From Mesodorylaimus sp. YZB2_4 (Eukaryota > Nematoda > Enoplea > Dorylaimida > Dorylaimidae), in assembly GCA_030248295.1 (NCBI GenBank), contig JASANH010000479.1, positions 186,001-250,000 of the forward strand: 64,000 nt of DNA, read 5' to 3'. How positions within the stretch are numbered: the stretch's first letter is position 1; the number at the start of each line of letters is the position of its first letter. This document shows, piece by piece, positions 34,624-45,382 of the stretch. The translations under genes were made by a program, and so were the position numbers. The notes beneath the pieces are model-generated. The model searched no databases. It was not told where the DNA came from and saw only the letters and a program-made list of their open reading frames with translations.

Positions 34624-35410
34624 GGTTGCTGCCAGCGTCCGTCAACTGCAGCAGTGAACTAAATTACTTTAGGTTTACGACGCTGTCAGGTCAACTTTCT
34701 CTCTCGCGGTCGTCGGTCAAATGCATTAGGATAATAATTTCCCAGGACGTTGTCTTACCTCTTAATTGGAGGGATTATATTGCCATTCTACTTTTAGACA
34801 AATTGCGTCTTCTGTGCTTTCTGTGTTCAATGAATACCTCCCCTATTGGTATCTATTAGTATACTGTATGTGTACCCTATTACGTTACACCAGTCTAACT
34901 TTCTCTAGATTAATCACGTGGCAACATCACTACCGTTAGAGCGATCTCATGTTTATTCAACACTCTCCAAGGCTCACGATCAGTAAAATTGCTGAGTGTA
35001 TGCTCACCATGGATATTATTTCAAGGTCTTTTCCAGAAACCTAACAGCCAAACAAGCAGACCGTCACAGAATATGTTTATCTGGACGATCGATTTTACAA
35101 ATTGTAATGCAGAATGGAGTTTAACCTAGCCTTGGCCGCAGGAAATAGGATGCGGGCAATGGGACACAGTTTCTGGCAGTTAATGTTTGCATCTATCCGG
35201 CATTTCCTGGCTCGACCTCATCTTCCATTTGGTTGTGCAATTATGATGTTAGGCCATCATTTTGCCAGAGGTCATTAGAGTAGAATGTAGTTCATGTGGT
35301 CATTGTAGTTCCCCTATCGTGGCCGTGGTTAGAACCGAAGAGGAAACGTCATTATGGCGTACACGTTTGTGAAGTCTCGGAAAGTTGGCGCACGATGGTT
35401 CAACAATGGG
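34624..35410. other. Spacer upstream of the DEG/ENaC gene
   Basis: Putative promoter region of the minus-strand channel gene, but no clear TATA element at the usual spacing. No coding feature. Confidence 0.4.
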
Positions 35411-36680
35411 TGAGCGACACCATGGATGAGCGACAATGCACTAAGAAAAACTGACAGTAGGAGGCATTCTCATGGGTGAGCTATACCATGGTTGAGCGAC
35501 AGTGTATAAGGGATGACCCAAGTCAATGTGGCTTAAATGAGCGATACCACGGATGAGCGACAACGAGTATATGACCAATTTAGTTTTTGTGCGCATTATA
35601 CCCGTATGTACAGTATATAAAAAGTCCTTGTACACCTAAACTTATTTAAATTTTGACATTTTGCTTTATCAGCCCAGATTACAAGCAGAATTAATTATTG
35701 TGAACTTAAAAACAACCTATAAAGTGTAGACACTTGTAATGGGACTTTCAGGAGACTGTCAGGGTCAGATTCATCAGGCGGAAAATGCGACTAAACACTC
35801 GAAGGAGGGTTTCTTCAAGAATTCAACGGTGAACAAATTAGTTTTCGCCAAAAACATGCGAGAAAACGTTTATAACTTTCGCATTCCGTCTCGTGCTCGA
35901 CCCCAATGATTCCTGATCAGTTCTGACCTTGCATTTAAACAATTCTTCACATTTCCCTAAGACTCTTGTTTTTCGTGACTCGATAAAAAATTTTTTCTTA
36001 TAATCTTACGTGCCTGCGCATCATACTCGAATTTCTGCATCCTACTGTAAGTTTTTTCAGTGAATTGTCGCTCATCCATGGTGTCGCTCACTCAAGCCAC
36101 GCTGACCTGGGTCAATATTATGCACTGTCGCTCTTGAACCCAGTAGGATACAGAAATTCGAGTAAGTGATGCACAGGCACGTAAGATTTTGAGCAAACAT
36201 TTTTGATCGAGTAACGAAAAACACAATAGTCGCAGAGAAATGTGAAGAATTGTTTAAATGCAAGATCAGCACTTATCAGGAATGATTGGCACCGAGCACG
36301 AGGCGAAATGCGGAAGTAAAAAACGTTCATTGAAGAAAACCTCTTCTGAGTGAAGAAAACCTCCTTAGAGTCAAGTCGCATTTTCCACATGATGAATCTG
36401 ACCCTGACAGGCTCCTAAAAGTCGAATGACAAGTGTCTACAGTTTATAGGTTGCTTTTAAATTCACAATAAATAATTCTGATCGTAATCTGGGCTGATCA
36501 AGTAAAACGTCAAAATTTTTTTATAATTTTAGGTGGTCAAGGACTATTGTATATACGGGTATTTTAAGCATAATAACTATATTGGTCGTGTACTCGTTGT
36601 CGCTCATCCGTGGTGTCGCTTATTTAAGCCACATTGACCTGGGTCTTCCCTTCTATATACATTGTCGCTCACCCATGGGA
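35411..36680. mobile_element. Fold-back element with GAGCGACA/TGTCGCTC motifs
   Basis: The body at about 35515-36052 recurs in reverse complement at about 36130-36650; matching landmarks include the ACGTGCCTG segment, the AACAATTCTTCACATTTC segment and CTGACAGTCTCC-like blocks. Multiple copies of ATGAGCGACA or its inverse TGTCGCTCAT, often with CCATGG, mark the outer ends and the centre near 36062-36130. It encodes nothing convincing. Either one long inverted-repeat element or two copies inserted head to head. Confidence 0.75.
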
Positions 36681-36939
36681 ACGCCCGCACGATCGATGCC
36701 TCCACAGTACGTGAAAGATCGAGAGGATGCTGATGGAGCATATCATTAACGCGTTGATCAAAAAGATTCAAGGGAAGACAGGGCTGAATCAAAACTAATG
36801 GAATTGGAGTCGAAGTGACTTCGGAGCATGCTTGCCCTATGAATCCAGCAAGAATCGAGGTGAGTGTCAATGTCATACACGACATATACTGCTTCGTGTT
36901 GGTATTCTCTTCTTTATCATGTTGTTTCGAGACTATTTT

Positions 36940-37140
36940 ATGGGATTCTATGCGGTCGCTGTCTGCTGCTCGTGAAAGGGAGGTGGAGACATTGGAAACT
37001 GCGAGAAGCATTATGACCACTGCGACAGGGAGCTTGTCGCAAGAAGCCACGGCCGCTTTACCGAAGTACTGCACAATTACGCGCAAGTTGTGTCGAGACC
37101 ATCAACGAGAAAATCACCCATATCCAACGCCAGCGACGAT
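36940..37140 (+). pseudogene. Possible FLYWCH/MULE-type transposase-associated fragment
   Basis: A plus frame reads ETARSIMTTATGSLSQEATA, then ALPKYCTITRKLCRDHQREN. This resembles the helical linker found after FLYWCH zinc fingers in MULE-like transposon proteins (small residues, then LP, then an Arg-rich segment). No catalytic part is visible. Weak, family-resemblance evidence only. Confidence 0.35.
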
Positions 37141-37239
37141 TGCCGAATCCCGGATGAGCTCAGGAGGACCAAAAGTGTTGAGCAATTTCTGTTTAATTGT
37201 CAGTAGTCAGAAACCTGCCATTGATGAACAGTAACGCTG

Positions 37240-38257
37240 AAGGACAGCATAGGGCCTGTCAGGTATGGCGGCGCTCATTGTCCGTTTTGAGCTGATTTGT
37301 GTGAACAATGGTTTTGTACTTTAGAATTCGCTGACCCTAAAGCATCCCACTTTACCGCCCGGTTGACGCCCTGTTATTGGAACAGTCATTGATGGAAACA
37401 AGGCGTCAGAAGCTCATAGCTCGAGTCATCCGGTTTTACTCAAAAAAAACTTAGAAGCAGTTCAATAAGAGACTGCAGGCTTTGATCGCCAATTTCGATA
37501 ATCGTGAGCGCATAGAATTCTAAGAGGATGCTCATACAATAATGATTTGTGATAGTATTTATTGTCTCTTGAACATCCATTTGTCTTATAGAAACGTTAT
37601 TCCCATGTGTACATCACTTTTGAGCCTTTTTTTGACAGGTCTACATACTTCATACTACAGGTAAGGTACATCCGCCGATAAGGTACAGGTACAGCCAGGT
37701 AAGGTCCGCCGTAAGTTTCAGAGTTTTGGAACATTCTAGAGAGAGACAAAAACCTTATCGTTAGTTCACTGCGTCCTGCTGTCGGCGGCCTAGTATCATA
37801 GCGCCCTGAATGGAATCATAAGATACAACGAGCAGCCATCAAAAGAACAGTGATGCAAGGCTCGATCGTGAGATTAGAGGCATCAGCCATAGTGAAAACA
37901 AGGGCTTTAGAGGCGGCACAGCAGAGGAGATCATTTTGTGATTGCACACGCAATGATCTGCGAAAAGTCCTGTCGCATTTGGCGACTAAAGTCTGCAGTG
38001 GAGATGGCGCGCTCAGTTTAAGCGATGTCGTGAATTACACGCTCGATGCTAGATTAAAACGCCATCGATTGCATATAAATTACGTACTTTGCGTCGCGAA
38101 TACAAATGAACCTTACTTGAATTCTAACCTGATTCATCCTTATACCGCCCACTCTCGCAATGCATGCTAGCAGCAGCTCGAAAAACAGGCGACACGCATC
38201 ACCTGGTTTTTCTTCAACGTCACCATCTCACACTGAAGCGCGATTCCGCATCGTTCA
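37240..38257. other. Spacer, no supported gene
   Basis: Includes a small repeated GGTAAGGT/GGTACAGGTA stretch at 37665-37710. The 106-residue plus frame at 37850-38170 has no recognisable feature. Confidence 0.4.
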
Positions 38258-39045
38258 TCAACAGAACTGAACTTCATAGGACGCTCCCTTAGCCCCGTTG
38301 GCTCCACGACAGGGGAACGTGGATGTCTGGTCGTCATAGGCGTAGCTGTACGCATCGGGACAAGCTCGTTTGAAGGTGAGCAAATAGTTGGAAGGCGGGC
38401 AGGTCTGAGGGGTGTTGTGGGCTCCAAGACAGCAGTAAGCATCGGTTTGGAACACTTCGCAAGTGCTTTTGCACCCAACAACTCGGCCATTAGCTCTCAC
38501 AGCCAGCTCAGCGGGACAAGAGCCGTTCAAGTCAGACGAGCAACCCGCCACTGAGCAGTCGTCTTTGCTTCCATCGCCCGTGATGTAGGTGCCAGCGATC
38601 GGTATATTGATTTTTGATTGGTATACTGTATCCGCGTACCAAACTGACATCGTAATAGTCCAGACCAGTGCGGCCATTAAAAGTAATCTCGGCCAAGGAG
38701 GCTGGTGGCTGACCAGTGGTCCCCTTGCACTGCAGACCAGCGCACTGACCTAGAATATCGGGCAATGCTGCATCACATAATGATCAATTTCTGTCTTCTC
38801 TTACCATTCGTTGTTGTCGCAGTCGGTGCGTCCCCAAAATCGTCCATTCCATTCACCATTGACAGGAATAGTGACAGTTTTGCTTTCGCCAGAGTTCAAA
38901 CGCCAGCCTCCGTTTTCGGGTGCGAATTGGGTACCAAATGCCCTGACTCAAATGGTGTACGGGCACTTGTTCACAGTGCGAATTTGGGCGGCATGGGCGT
39001 CAACGCCAATAAAGCAAAGAACGCGATGGTTGAGACGGCAATCAT
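38258..39045 (-). pseudogene. Thaumatin-like protein, inactivated copy 1
   Basis: Animal thaumatin/PR-5-like gene. Segments on the minus strand include ESKTVTIPVNGEWNGRFWGR, GQCAGLQCKGTTGQPPASLA, ITGDGSKDDCSVAGCSSDL, and the C-terminal block with YSYAYDDQTSTF and EVQFC. The intron at 38750-38804 matches that of copy 2. Damage: the leader/N-terminus is shifted in frame relative to copy 2, a TGA replaces the Trp codon of the YTVWV segment, and a length change near 38603-38630 shifts the frame again. It has a TTTAAA promoter element and upstream sequence homologous to copy 2. Not expected to make full-length protein. Confidence 0.85.
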
Positions 39046-39123
39046 TTTCAGAACTCGAAATACTGATTGGTGTCGTCTTCATGTGTCGTCTTCAGTCGAT
39101 GCTGTGTGCTTTTAAACCCGTAG

Positions 39124-39140
39124 CCCCCCCCCCCCCCCCC
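39124..39140. repeat. Poly-C tract (17)
   Basis: A run of 17 C bases upstream of thaumatin copy 1. An equivalent run of 11 G bases (45289-45299) lies at the matching place upstream of copy 2, so it predates the duplication. Confidence 0.9.
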
Positions 39141-39744
39141 ACCTGCGATTGTCAAACAAGACATGTGCCAGCAATGTAGACATCACCTGGGGAAGAAAGT
39201 ATGCAATCAGGGTCAGACAGTGTGAAAGACTCACAATCAGCTGCACTTGTATGCTCTCAATTTCAGCTCATCATCGCGTGCACATCTGCACCACGCATGT
39301 CCTTTGACAATGGCGCCTGCAGTTTGGTGGGATGCTCTGACGAAAATCAACGTGTCACTCACAGCCCAATCTTTGCAGCAGACTCGGTGGACGCAGTTCG
39401 CGCAAATCATCAACATAGGCGGGTGTTTGTCTTATTCGACCTTCTGGGTGACCTAATTATCTCGCTGTTACTTGTCCCTCCAATTTGGCCTTCCAGCTTG
39501 GCCATCAAGATCAAAGTAAACAATCCGGCGGTCCTCCTCGTGGTGGCCAAACCGTTCATCACCATCTATCCCGGCCAGACGGTCAATATGCACTCTAAAG
39601 TGACGGCCGAAGCCGACCCCAGTCAAACCTACGCTGTGCGCGCGTCCAGTATGCGCACGCTTTAGCCGAATTGCCCCCTGATGCAGCGGGGATCGCTGGA
39701 TTCTATCGAGATGGAGGCAAGAAATTTTATTACCATACTTTCGA

Positions 39745-40005
39745 AACTGATGCCAGGTGCGGGCCCGCATAGGTCGAAATCTATTCCGCTTAGGCATGTA
39801 CCGCCATGTGCGGGCCCGCACGGGTCGAAATCTGTTTAGCACAGGATCGTACAGCCGGGTGTGAGCCCGCACAGATCAACATCTTGCCCGTACGGCTAAG
39901 TGTGACGCATGGCAAAACACGGACCCACACGGATAAAAATCTGTTCGGCATGAGCCGCACATATTGAAATATATTCCGCACGTGCGGGCCCGCACGTATC
40001 GAAAT
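39745..40005. repeat. GC-rich minisatellite (GCGGGCCCGCA units), short array
   Basis: About six irregular units containing GTGCGGGCCCGCAC followed by GGTCGAAATCTGTT-like sequence. They are related to the larger array at 42935-43670. Each unit centre is palindromic. Confidence 0.8.
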
Positions 40006-40203
40006 TAGGGTGTACTTCGTCTAGGGACAATCTTACTGTACCTCACACTCAAGGAGGGAGAGTCGCATGCAATGTACAGCATCCACTTTAATATGCCTCT
40101 CATTCGATAGCTAGTTTATTGTATGTGCTCTTCCGCGCGCAGACTGGTTGGTTCGCTTAGTCTCGAGCATCCTTCGCCGATACCTTCGCCCCAGAGTCCC
40201 GTC

Positions 40204-40644
40204 ATGACTTCCAGCTTCGTGAACAAGCCTCACATTATAATCGAGGGAATCAAGGAGAACATGGCTGCTCCAGTCGTGATCATGTGCCGCAAGCAGGACC
40301 ACTGCGAGTGTGGTGGGCGATCAGCCGCGTCGATCCTGTGCACGAACTGCCACTGTTCCTGCTTCAAGTTCCGCCAATTGAATACAGAGGTGCGATGTAA
40401 CGGACGGTGCTGGTGTGCTGGTCGTTGTGATAACAAACCAGGCGGTGCCGTCGCCGTCGAAGGGAGTGCAGACCCCCCTTCCGACGATTCTACTAAAACC
40501 GAGGATGGCAGCGCTGAAGATGGCAGCACTGACGACGACAGCGCGGACAACGAAAGCTCGGACGACGACTCGTCTACGGGATCGGGGCTGAGCGATCACT
40601 CTGGTGCCAAGCTCTCGAAGGGTCAAAAACCAGAGTCGAAATGA
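40204..40644 (+). CDS. 11-cysteine domain protein with acidic tail, unrecognised
   Basis: A single-exon frame of 146 residues from the ATG at 40204. It lacks a signal peptide. Residues about 28-76 hold eleven cysteines in C-x5-C-x-C, C-x2-C-x-C-x-C and C-x3-C-x-C-x3-C groups (CTNCHCSCFKF, CNGRCWCAGRC), suggesting zinc or copper binding as in metallothionein-like or small zinc proteins. The C-terminal half is Ser/Asp/Glu-rich (STDDDSADNESSDDDSS) and ends KGQKPESK. An in-frame start at 40123 is possible but adds an unlikely leader. Codon use looks genic, with many C/G-ending codons. I do not recognise the family; a metal-binding nuclear or cytosolic protein is a guess. Confidence 0.55.
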   Translation: MTSSFVNKPHIIIEGIKENMAAPVVIMCRKQDHCECGGRSAASILCTNCHCSCFKFRQLNTEVRCNGRCWCAGRCDNKPGGAVAVEGSADPPSDDSTKTEDGSAEDGSTDDDSADNESSDDDSSTGSGLSDHSGAKLSKGQKPESK

Positions 40645-41346
40645 AGGGGAGATGTGATGTGCGAATCTGCCAGCGATGGTGACACTGTGTTGTCTTTTCT
40701 GATGTCTACGCTCGTTCAACAGCATGTTTCTCTTGTACCCACCCAAGGATGAAATGATTTGCAGGAGCTTCGGATAGATGAAGAGATGTCCAGTTGCGCT
40801 AATTATGCATTTACCTGCACAAAAAAATCGGCAAGTGCTATATTTTTTGCATAAGGCCTTGGCCATCTTTGAATTATCACACTTATCAGTTTCAGCTTAT
40901 GCAGTCTCTAGCAATAACTTTAGGCTTCTTGAATTTTTCCCGCAGCAACTTATAGCTGAAGCGATAAAAAAGAATAGAATATTCGGATCGAAACCAAAAA
41001 ATTTAATAGTTTGCAGCAGCAGAAAGCAGATAAGAAGGCTAGCGACATGGGAAAAATCTTAAAAAATACGACAATGGAAACACTCAACTGAAAGGGACAT
41101 AATGTCGCGAATTCGATTGTGATTGTGGGAGAGATCTATTTTCTCACCTCTGATTTGAGAGTCCCATAATAGTGACCGCATTCGCCCTTTGGTTTTGGCA
41201 ACTTGGCGGTCTTAATGGTTCGAATTCTCATTGGCCTTTTTCTTCTTAAGCGAACTAGCTGGCGACATTGCTTCGAGTTGATTAGTTTGAATTCGACCCG
41301 CATCATTCACACTTACTCGCGTGTGGCAATTGTAACTTATTCCCAG
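40645..41346. other. Spacer, no supported gene
   Basis: AT-rich. The plus frame at 40778-41062 has no domain. Nothing else seen. Confidence 0.4.
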
Positions 41347-41688
41347 CTACCATGTTATCCATGTTTTAAATCTGAGGGCAGAGACGTTACCAAACTCTTG
41401 TAATACAGCCAATGCTGCATTGCACGAAACGGTGTCGCGCAAGAACAGGTCAGTATTACCCGAAAATTGACCGGCCAGGTACCTCGTACCGCCTATGGTT
41501 ATACCGCGCACCTCAATTGCGAGAGCAAGGAAGTCAATTTTGATGATAAAGAGATAAGGTGGGCAGCCTTGTCGGATGCCCCGTGCTAGAGGGATTGGTT
41601 TTGACAAGTACCCGTTATTAATAACTTCGCAGGACGACCCCGCCCCCCCTTCTACATTTCTACCGCAGACACGAATTTTTCGGGCCAA
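41347..41688 (-). pseudogene. LINE reverse-transcriptase fragment, minus strand
   Basis: Reads GSSCEVINNGYLSKPIPLARGI then RQGCPPYLFIIKIDFLALAI, and later FSGNTDLFLRDTVSC. This is the RT palm region of a non-LTR retrotransposon (family: RGIRQGCPLSPYLF...FADDT). The catalytic FADD is FSGN here, and the frame is truncated on both sides. Dead copy. Confidence 0.82.
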
Positions 41689-41873
41689 AGTTTTTGCGCC
41701 TCAGTGTTTCAAGCATGAACTCCCAGTCAACAGTGTTAAAGGCTTTCTCAAAGTCGAGCGACAACAGCAGCCAAGTCCTGCCTGGGTCAGCTCAGGGCAT
41801 GATGGCCAGAGCTGTTCCGATGTTCACACCAATGTAACGCACAGCGAGAAAACCTGTTTGACTGTCATGGATT

Positions 41874-42480
41874 ATGGCTCACATATTGATTTATCACCTT
41901 ATCTGCTTATCATTGCAATTGACGCTTTGGCTCCTGACCTCAAAAGACATCCCTGTGATCATGATCAGGTGCTGCAGTAATCAGGAATATGCTAGTTCCA
42001 TATTTACCGCGCATCGTTATTTAAATATGGTTGTCTTCATTTTATTTGGGACCAATGAGCTTGTTGAGTCTAATCATGAGTCATGCTACCTTTGCGTGTT
42101 CTGCGAAATCTTCATAAGCTAAGCTGTATGTGAGCTCGTCTTTTCATGTCTGCGTCTCATTCGTGAAGTTTTGTAATCCAATTAAGAGTCGCTTTCATTC
42201 GAGCAGAGTCCCTCTTTGTAGGAATTCACCCCAAGCTCTACAGCGCGCGGTATAACAATAGACAGTAAGAAGTACCTGGCTGGCCAGTTTGCGGATAATA
42301 CCGACCTGTTCTTGCATGACGCTGCTTCGTGCAAGGCAGCATTGCCTGTATTGAAAGATTATAAAAACGTCTCTGGTCTCAGATTAAACATGGAAAAAGA
42401 AGTGCACAAGATTGGGTATCGGGCATCAAAATCAGAGGCAGAGGTCCCAGAAGATGTGAAGTATTCCAGTGACCTTGGCA
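41874..42480 (+). pseudogene. LINE reverse-transcriptase fragments, plus strand
   Basis: Plus-strand pieces HIDLSPYLLIIAIDALA (41880-41935) and, after about 300 bases, YLAGQFADNTDLFLHDAASC followed by VLKDYKNVSGLRLNMEK (42275-42395). Same family as the minus-strand copy but in opposite orientation. FADD is FADN. The following frame to 42833 is probably decayed 3' sequence. Confidence 0.75.
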
Positions 42481-42934
42481 TCTTGGGTATCACTGATGGA
42501 GTTGATACCATTACAATGATCGAACAAAATTTTGACGACGAGGTAACGAGACTTCGAGATTCGAACGAGCAACCAGATTCGATTTACAGATCGTTTTCAA
42601 TAATGAGTGGGGAGAGATTATTATGTGTCCATCCGCCTCGAGGACCTCGACCACACCACTTCGAAGTAGAGATTAAAAATGACATTTTAGATGATAGTTT
42701 CTACTCGGTTGCGAGAACAATCATGATTTTCTGGGCTCACAATCAGTCTTCAACCTTGGGTCTCGGCCCTTCACTCTGGCTCGCACTCTGGATCCAGTAT
42801 GAAAATCGGTCGGGCAAACCGCTGAGCGACTAATACGCCGTATTTGCCTGAGGGACCATGATCCGCGGGATCCGCGAATCGTGCTAATCGAGCACATGGC
42901 GGAAAAGGATCTTTTGGCTTGTCGTTATCCCCGC

Positions 42935-43670
42935 ACGGGTCAAAATTTGTTCGGCATGGGCCCGCATGGATCAAAATCTTTTTCGCACAGGCCAGTACCG
43001 CCAGGTGCGGGCTCGTGCGGGTCGAAATCTTGCCCGCATGGGCCCGTACAGCAAGGTGCGGGCCCGTACAGCCAGGTGCGGGCCCGCATGGATCAAAATC
43101 TTTTTCGCACAGGCCAGTACCGCCAGGTGCGGGCCCGTGCGGGTCAAAATCTTTTGCGGGCCCGCATGGATCAAAATCTTTTTTGCACAGGCCCGTGCCG
43201 CCAGGTGCGGGCCCGTGCGGGTCGAAATCTTACTTGCACGGGCCCGTACAGCCAGGTGCGGGCCCGTGCGGGTCGAAATCTTACTTGCACGGGCCCGTAC
43301 AGCCAGGTGCGGGCCCGCACGGATCAAAATCTTTTTCGTACAGGCCCCATGTTCAGCCGGATTTCGACCCCGTGCGGGCCAGCATAGGTCGGAATCTGTC
43401 CCGCACAGGCCCGCACGGCCAAGTGAGGGCGTACGGGCCTGTGCCGCACAGATTTAGACCCATGCTGGTCCGCAATAGGTCGCATGGGTCGGCCCCGTGC
43501 GGGCCAACATGGGGCCGGCTGAACATGGGCCCAGGTACGGACCCACATAAGTCGAAATCTATTTCGCACAGGCCAAAATCAAATTCTTTCTCGCACAGGC
43601 GTACAGCCGGATTTCGACCCCGTACAGCCGGGTGCGGGCCAGCATGGGTCGGCATCTGTTTAGCACAAGC
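42935..43670. repeat. GC-rich minisatellite (GCGGGCCCGCATGGATCAAAATC units)
   Basis: Irregular tandem array of about 30- and 60-base units built from CAGGTGCGGGCCCG and GGATCAAAATCTTTTT or GGGTCGAAATCTT. All six frames stay open for long stretches because of the composition and produce repetitive Gly/Pro/Arg peptides. I consider these artefacts rather than genes. The shorter array at 39745 is related. Confidence 0.88.
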
Positions 43671-44392
43671 CAACACGCCCAGGAAATACAGTCACTACCT
43701 GAAAATACAGTCACTAGGTAGGAAACACTTGAAAAGCTATCCAAAAAAATTTGTCGCTAGAAAAGTCCAGTCACCGAGGGTGACTGGGAAAATCTTCAGG
43801 TGCTCTCGATCGCCTGAAACTGTTTTCCAGTGAGGTCTCTCGTGGCTTTTACGCAAGTTAAAACAGTGTCTGATAAATATTGGGCGCAGGTCACTTGCAG
43901 CAATGTTATTCGTCACTGGGTGCGTCAATCAACGCGGCGCTAATGAGCAGGATGTGTTTCCTGCAGCACACAGGCTGATCTTCAGGTTCCAGATCCTAGC
44001 TCGAAAACACGGGATTGTCAAAACGGCAAGTGCCATCTGTATCATGTAAGTGCAGGGCAAGTTTTCTCGCTGATAAACAAACGAATGCCTGATATAGCCA
44101 GACCGTTCACAAGTTGACATATTACTTAGTCCCGAAAAAGCAAGTTACAAAATCTGCCAATTTCTAAAACCGTTTCTGACGTTTGATCTTTTTATTTACT
44201 AGGCCAGCTTCTTCAGATAAAGTACTAGGTTGATCTGTAACCGCAGATCACGCTGATAACTGCCTCAGTAAACGGATTTCTTCGAGCTTCGCAGTGATCG
44301 ATAGCCATGGTGCCTCTTTAAAAACGATTGATCCAACCAATCCATTTCCTCCGTTTGCATCATGATTGCGTTCATGCATGCGCAAAATGACC
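43671..44392. other. Spacer, no supported gene
   Basis: Starts with a tandem AAATACAGTCACTA duplication at 43687-43714. Otherwise nothing recognised. Confidence 0.4.
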
Positions 44393-44653
44393 TTAAAAGG
44401 ACTGCTGCGAAACTAACTTGAAGTCAAAAAGGTTTTTCAGTGTACTCACGCTATCGCTTTCGTCTGATCGTGAGTGCAATCTTGCTTTGCAACCATCACT
44501 TTTCTTCTCGCATCGCCAGAAATTTTTTGCACCGTCGCTGCTCTGCTTGTCAAAGATGTACATAAATCCGTTGTCAATAAGCTTAAGCCTTTCACGCTTC
44601 GATTGAGCGTACTGTGCCATCCTCCCATATAGCCCTTGCGTTCGCAGATCCAC
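44393..44653 (-). pseudogene. FLYWCH-type zinc-finger fragment
   Basis: Minus-strand frame with SKRERLKLIDNGFMYIFDKQ followed by NFWRCEKKSDGCKARLHS. This matches the FLYWCH pattern: Leu-x6-GF-Y, then W-x-C, then C-x-A-x-hydrophobic-H. FLYWCH domains are common in MULE-like transposons and some host DNA-binding proteins. No partner exons found, so probably a transposon remnant. Confidence 0.6.
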
Positions 44654-44929
44654 TGCAGGATGCCGTCGATGTTCTCCTAGTCGGGGTCCGTCTTGTAGCG
44701 TAGCGTGGTCAGGTAATCAAGAATCTCGGAGTACTCCTTCGACGCCGATCGGATCAACTTGGACGGGTTCTTATGCAGCTTCTTCTTTTGGCGAATGAGA
44801 ATGCGCAAAGCATCTGTTCTGCCCTTATATACTAAATATGTCCTTTGTCCTTGTGGTCCCCTTTGTTCTTTTTTCCGTGGTCAAAGGTCTGTTTCAAAAG
44901 TCTGCGCCGAGATGACCTTGCGTCTAAAC

Positions 44930-45040
44930 GCTGGCGCCGAAACGTCCGCGCCTAAACGGCGGCGCCGAAATGACCTGGCGCCGAAACGTACGCGCCGAAA
45001 CGTCCGCCCCTAATCGGCGGCGCCGAAACGTCCTGCTCCG
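44930..45040. repeat. Short minisatellite of GGCGCCGAAACG units
   Basis: About eight imperfect 12-15 base units around GGCGCCGAAACGTCC just upstream of the duplicated thaumatin segment. Confidence 0.75.
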
Positions 45041-45313
45041 GAAACGTTGAGTTTCGTCAGAGCATCCGACCAAACTGCCTGCGCACGCCAAAGGACATGC
45101 GTGGGGCAGATGTGCAAGCAATGATAAACTGAAACTGAGAGCATACAAGTGCAGCTGATTGTGAGTCTTTCACGCTGTCTGACCCTGGTTGCATACTTTC
45201 TTCCTTAGGTAATGTGCACACAAATTTTTGTCAAGTGAAATAGTTCGCTCTACATTGCTGGCACATGTCTTGTTTGACAGCCGCAGGTGGGGGGGGGGGA
45301 CCTATTGTAATGG

Positions 45314-45319
45314 TATAAA
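45314..45319 (+). promoter_or_regulatory. TATA box of thaumatin copy 2
   Basis: TATAAA followed by AGCACACAGCATCGAC, 69 bases before the ATG. Copy 1 has TTTAAA in the same context. Confidence 0.6.
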
Positions 45320-45382
45320 AGCACACAGCATCGACCACGAGTCAACCGAAGCCGATACCAATCAGTATTTCGAATTCTGAAA

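Noticed and set aside
36604-37086. 160-residue minus-strand open frame
   Set aside because: It overlaps the fold-back element and the plus-strand FLYWCH-like fragment, with no domain of its own.
42881-43833. Several long overlapping open frames of 100-300 residues
   Set aside because: They lie over the GC-rich minisatellite, are open in several frames at once and encode only repetitive Gly/Pro/Arg/Ser peptides.
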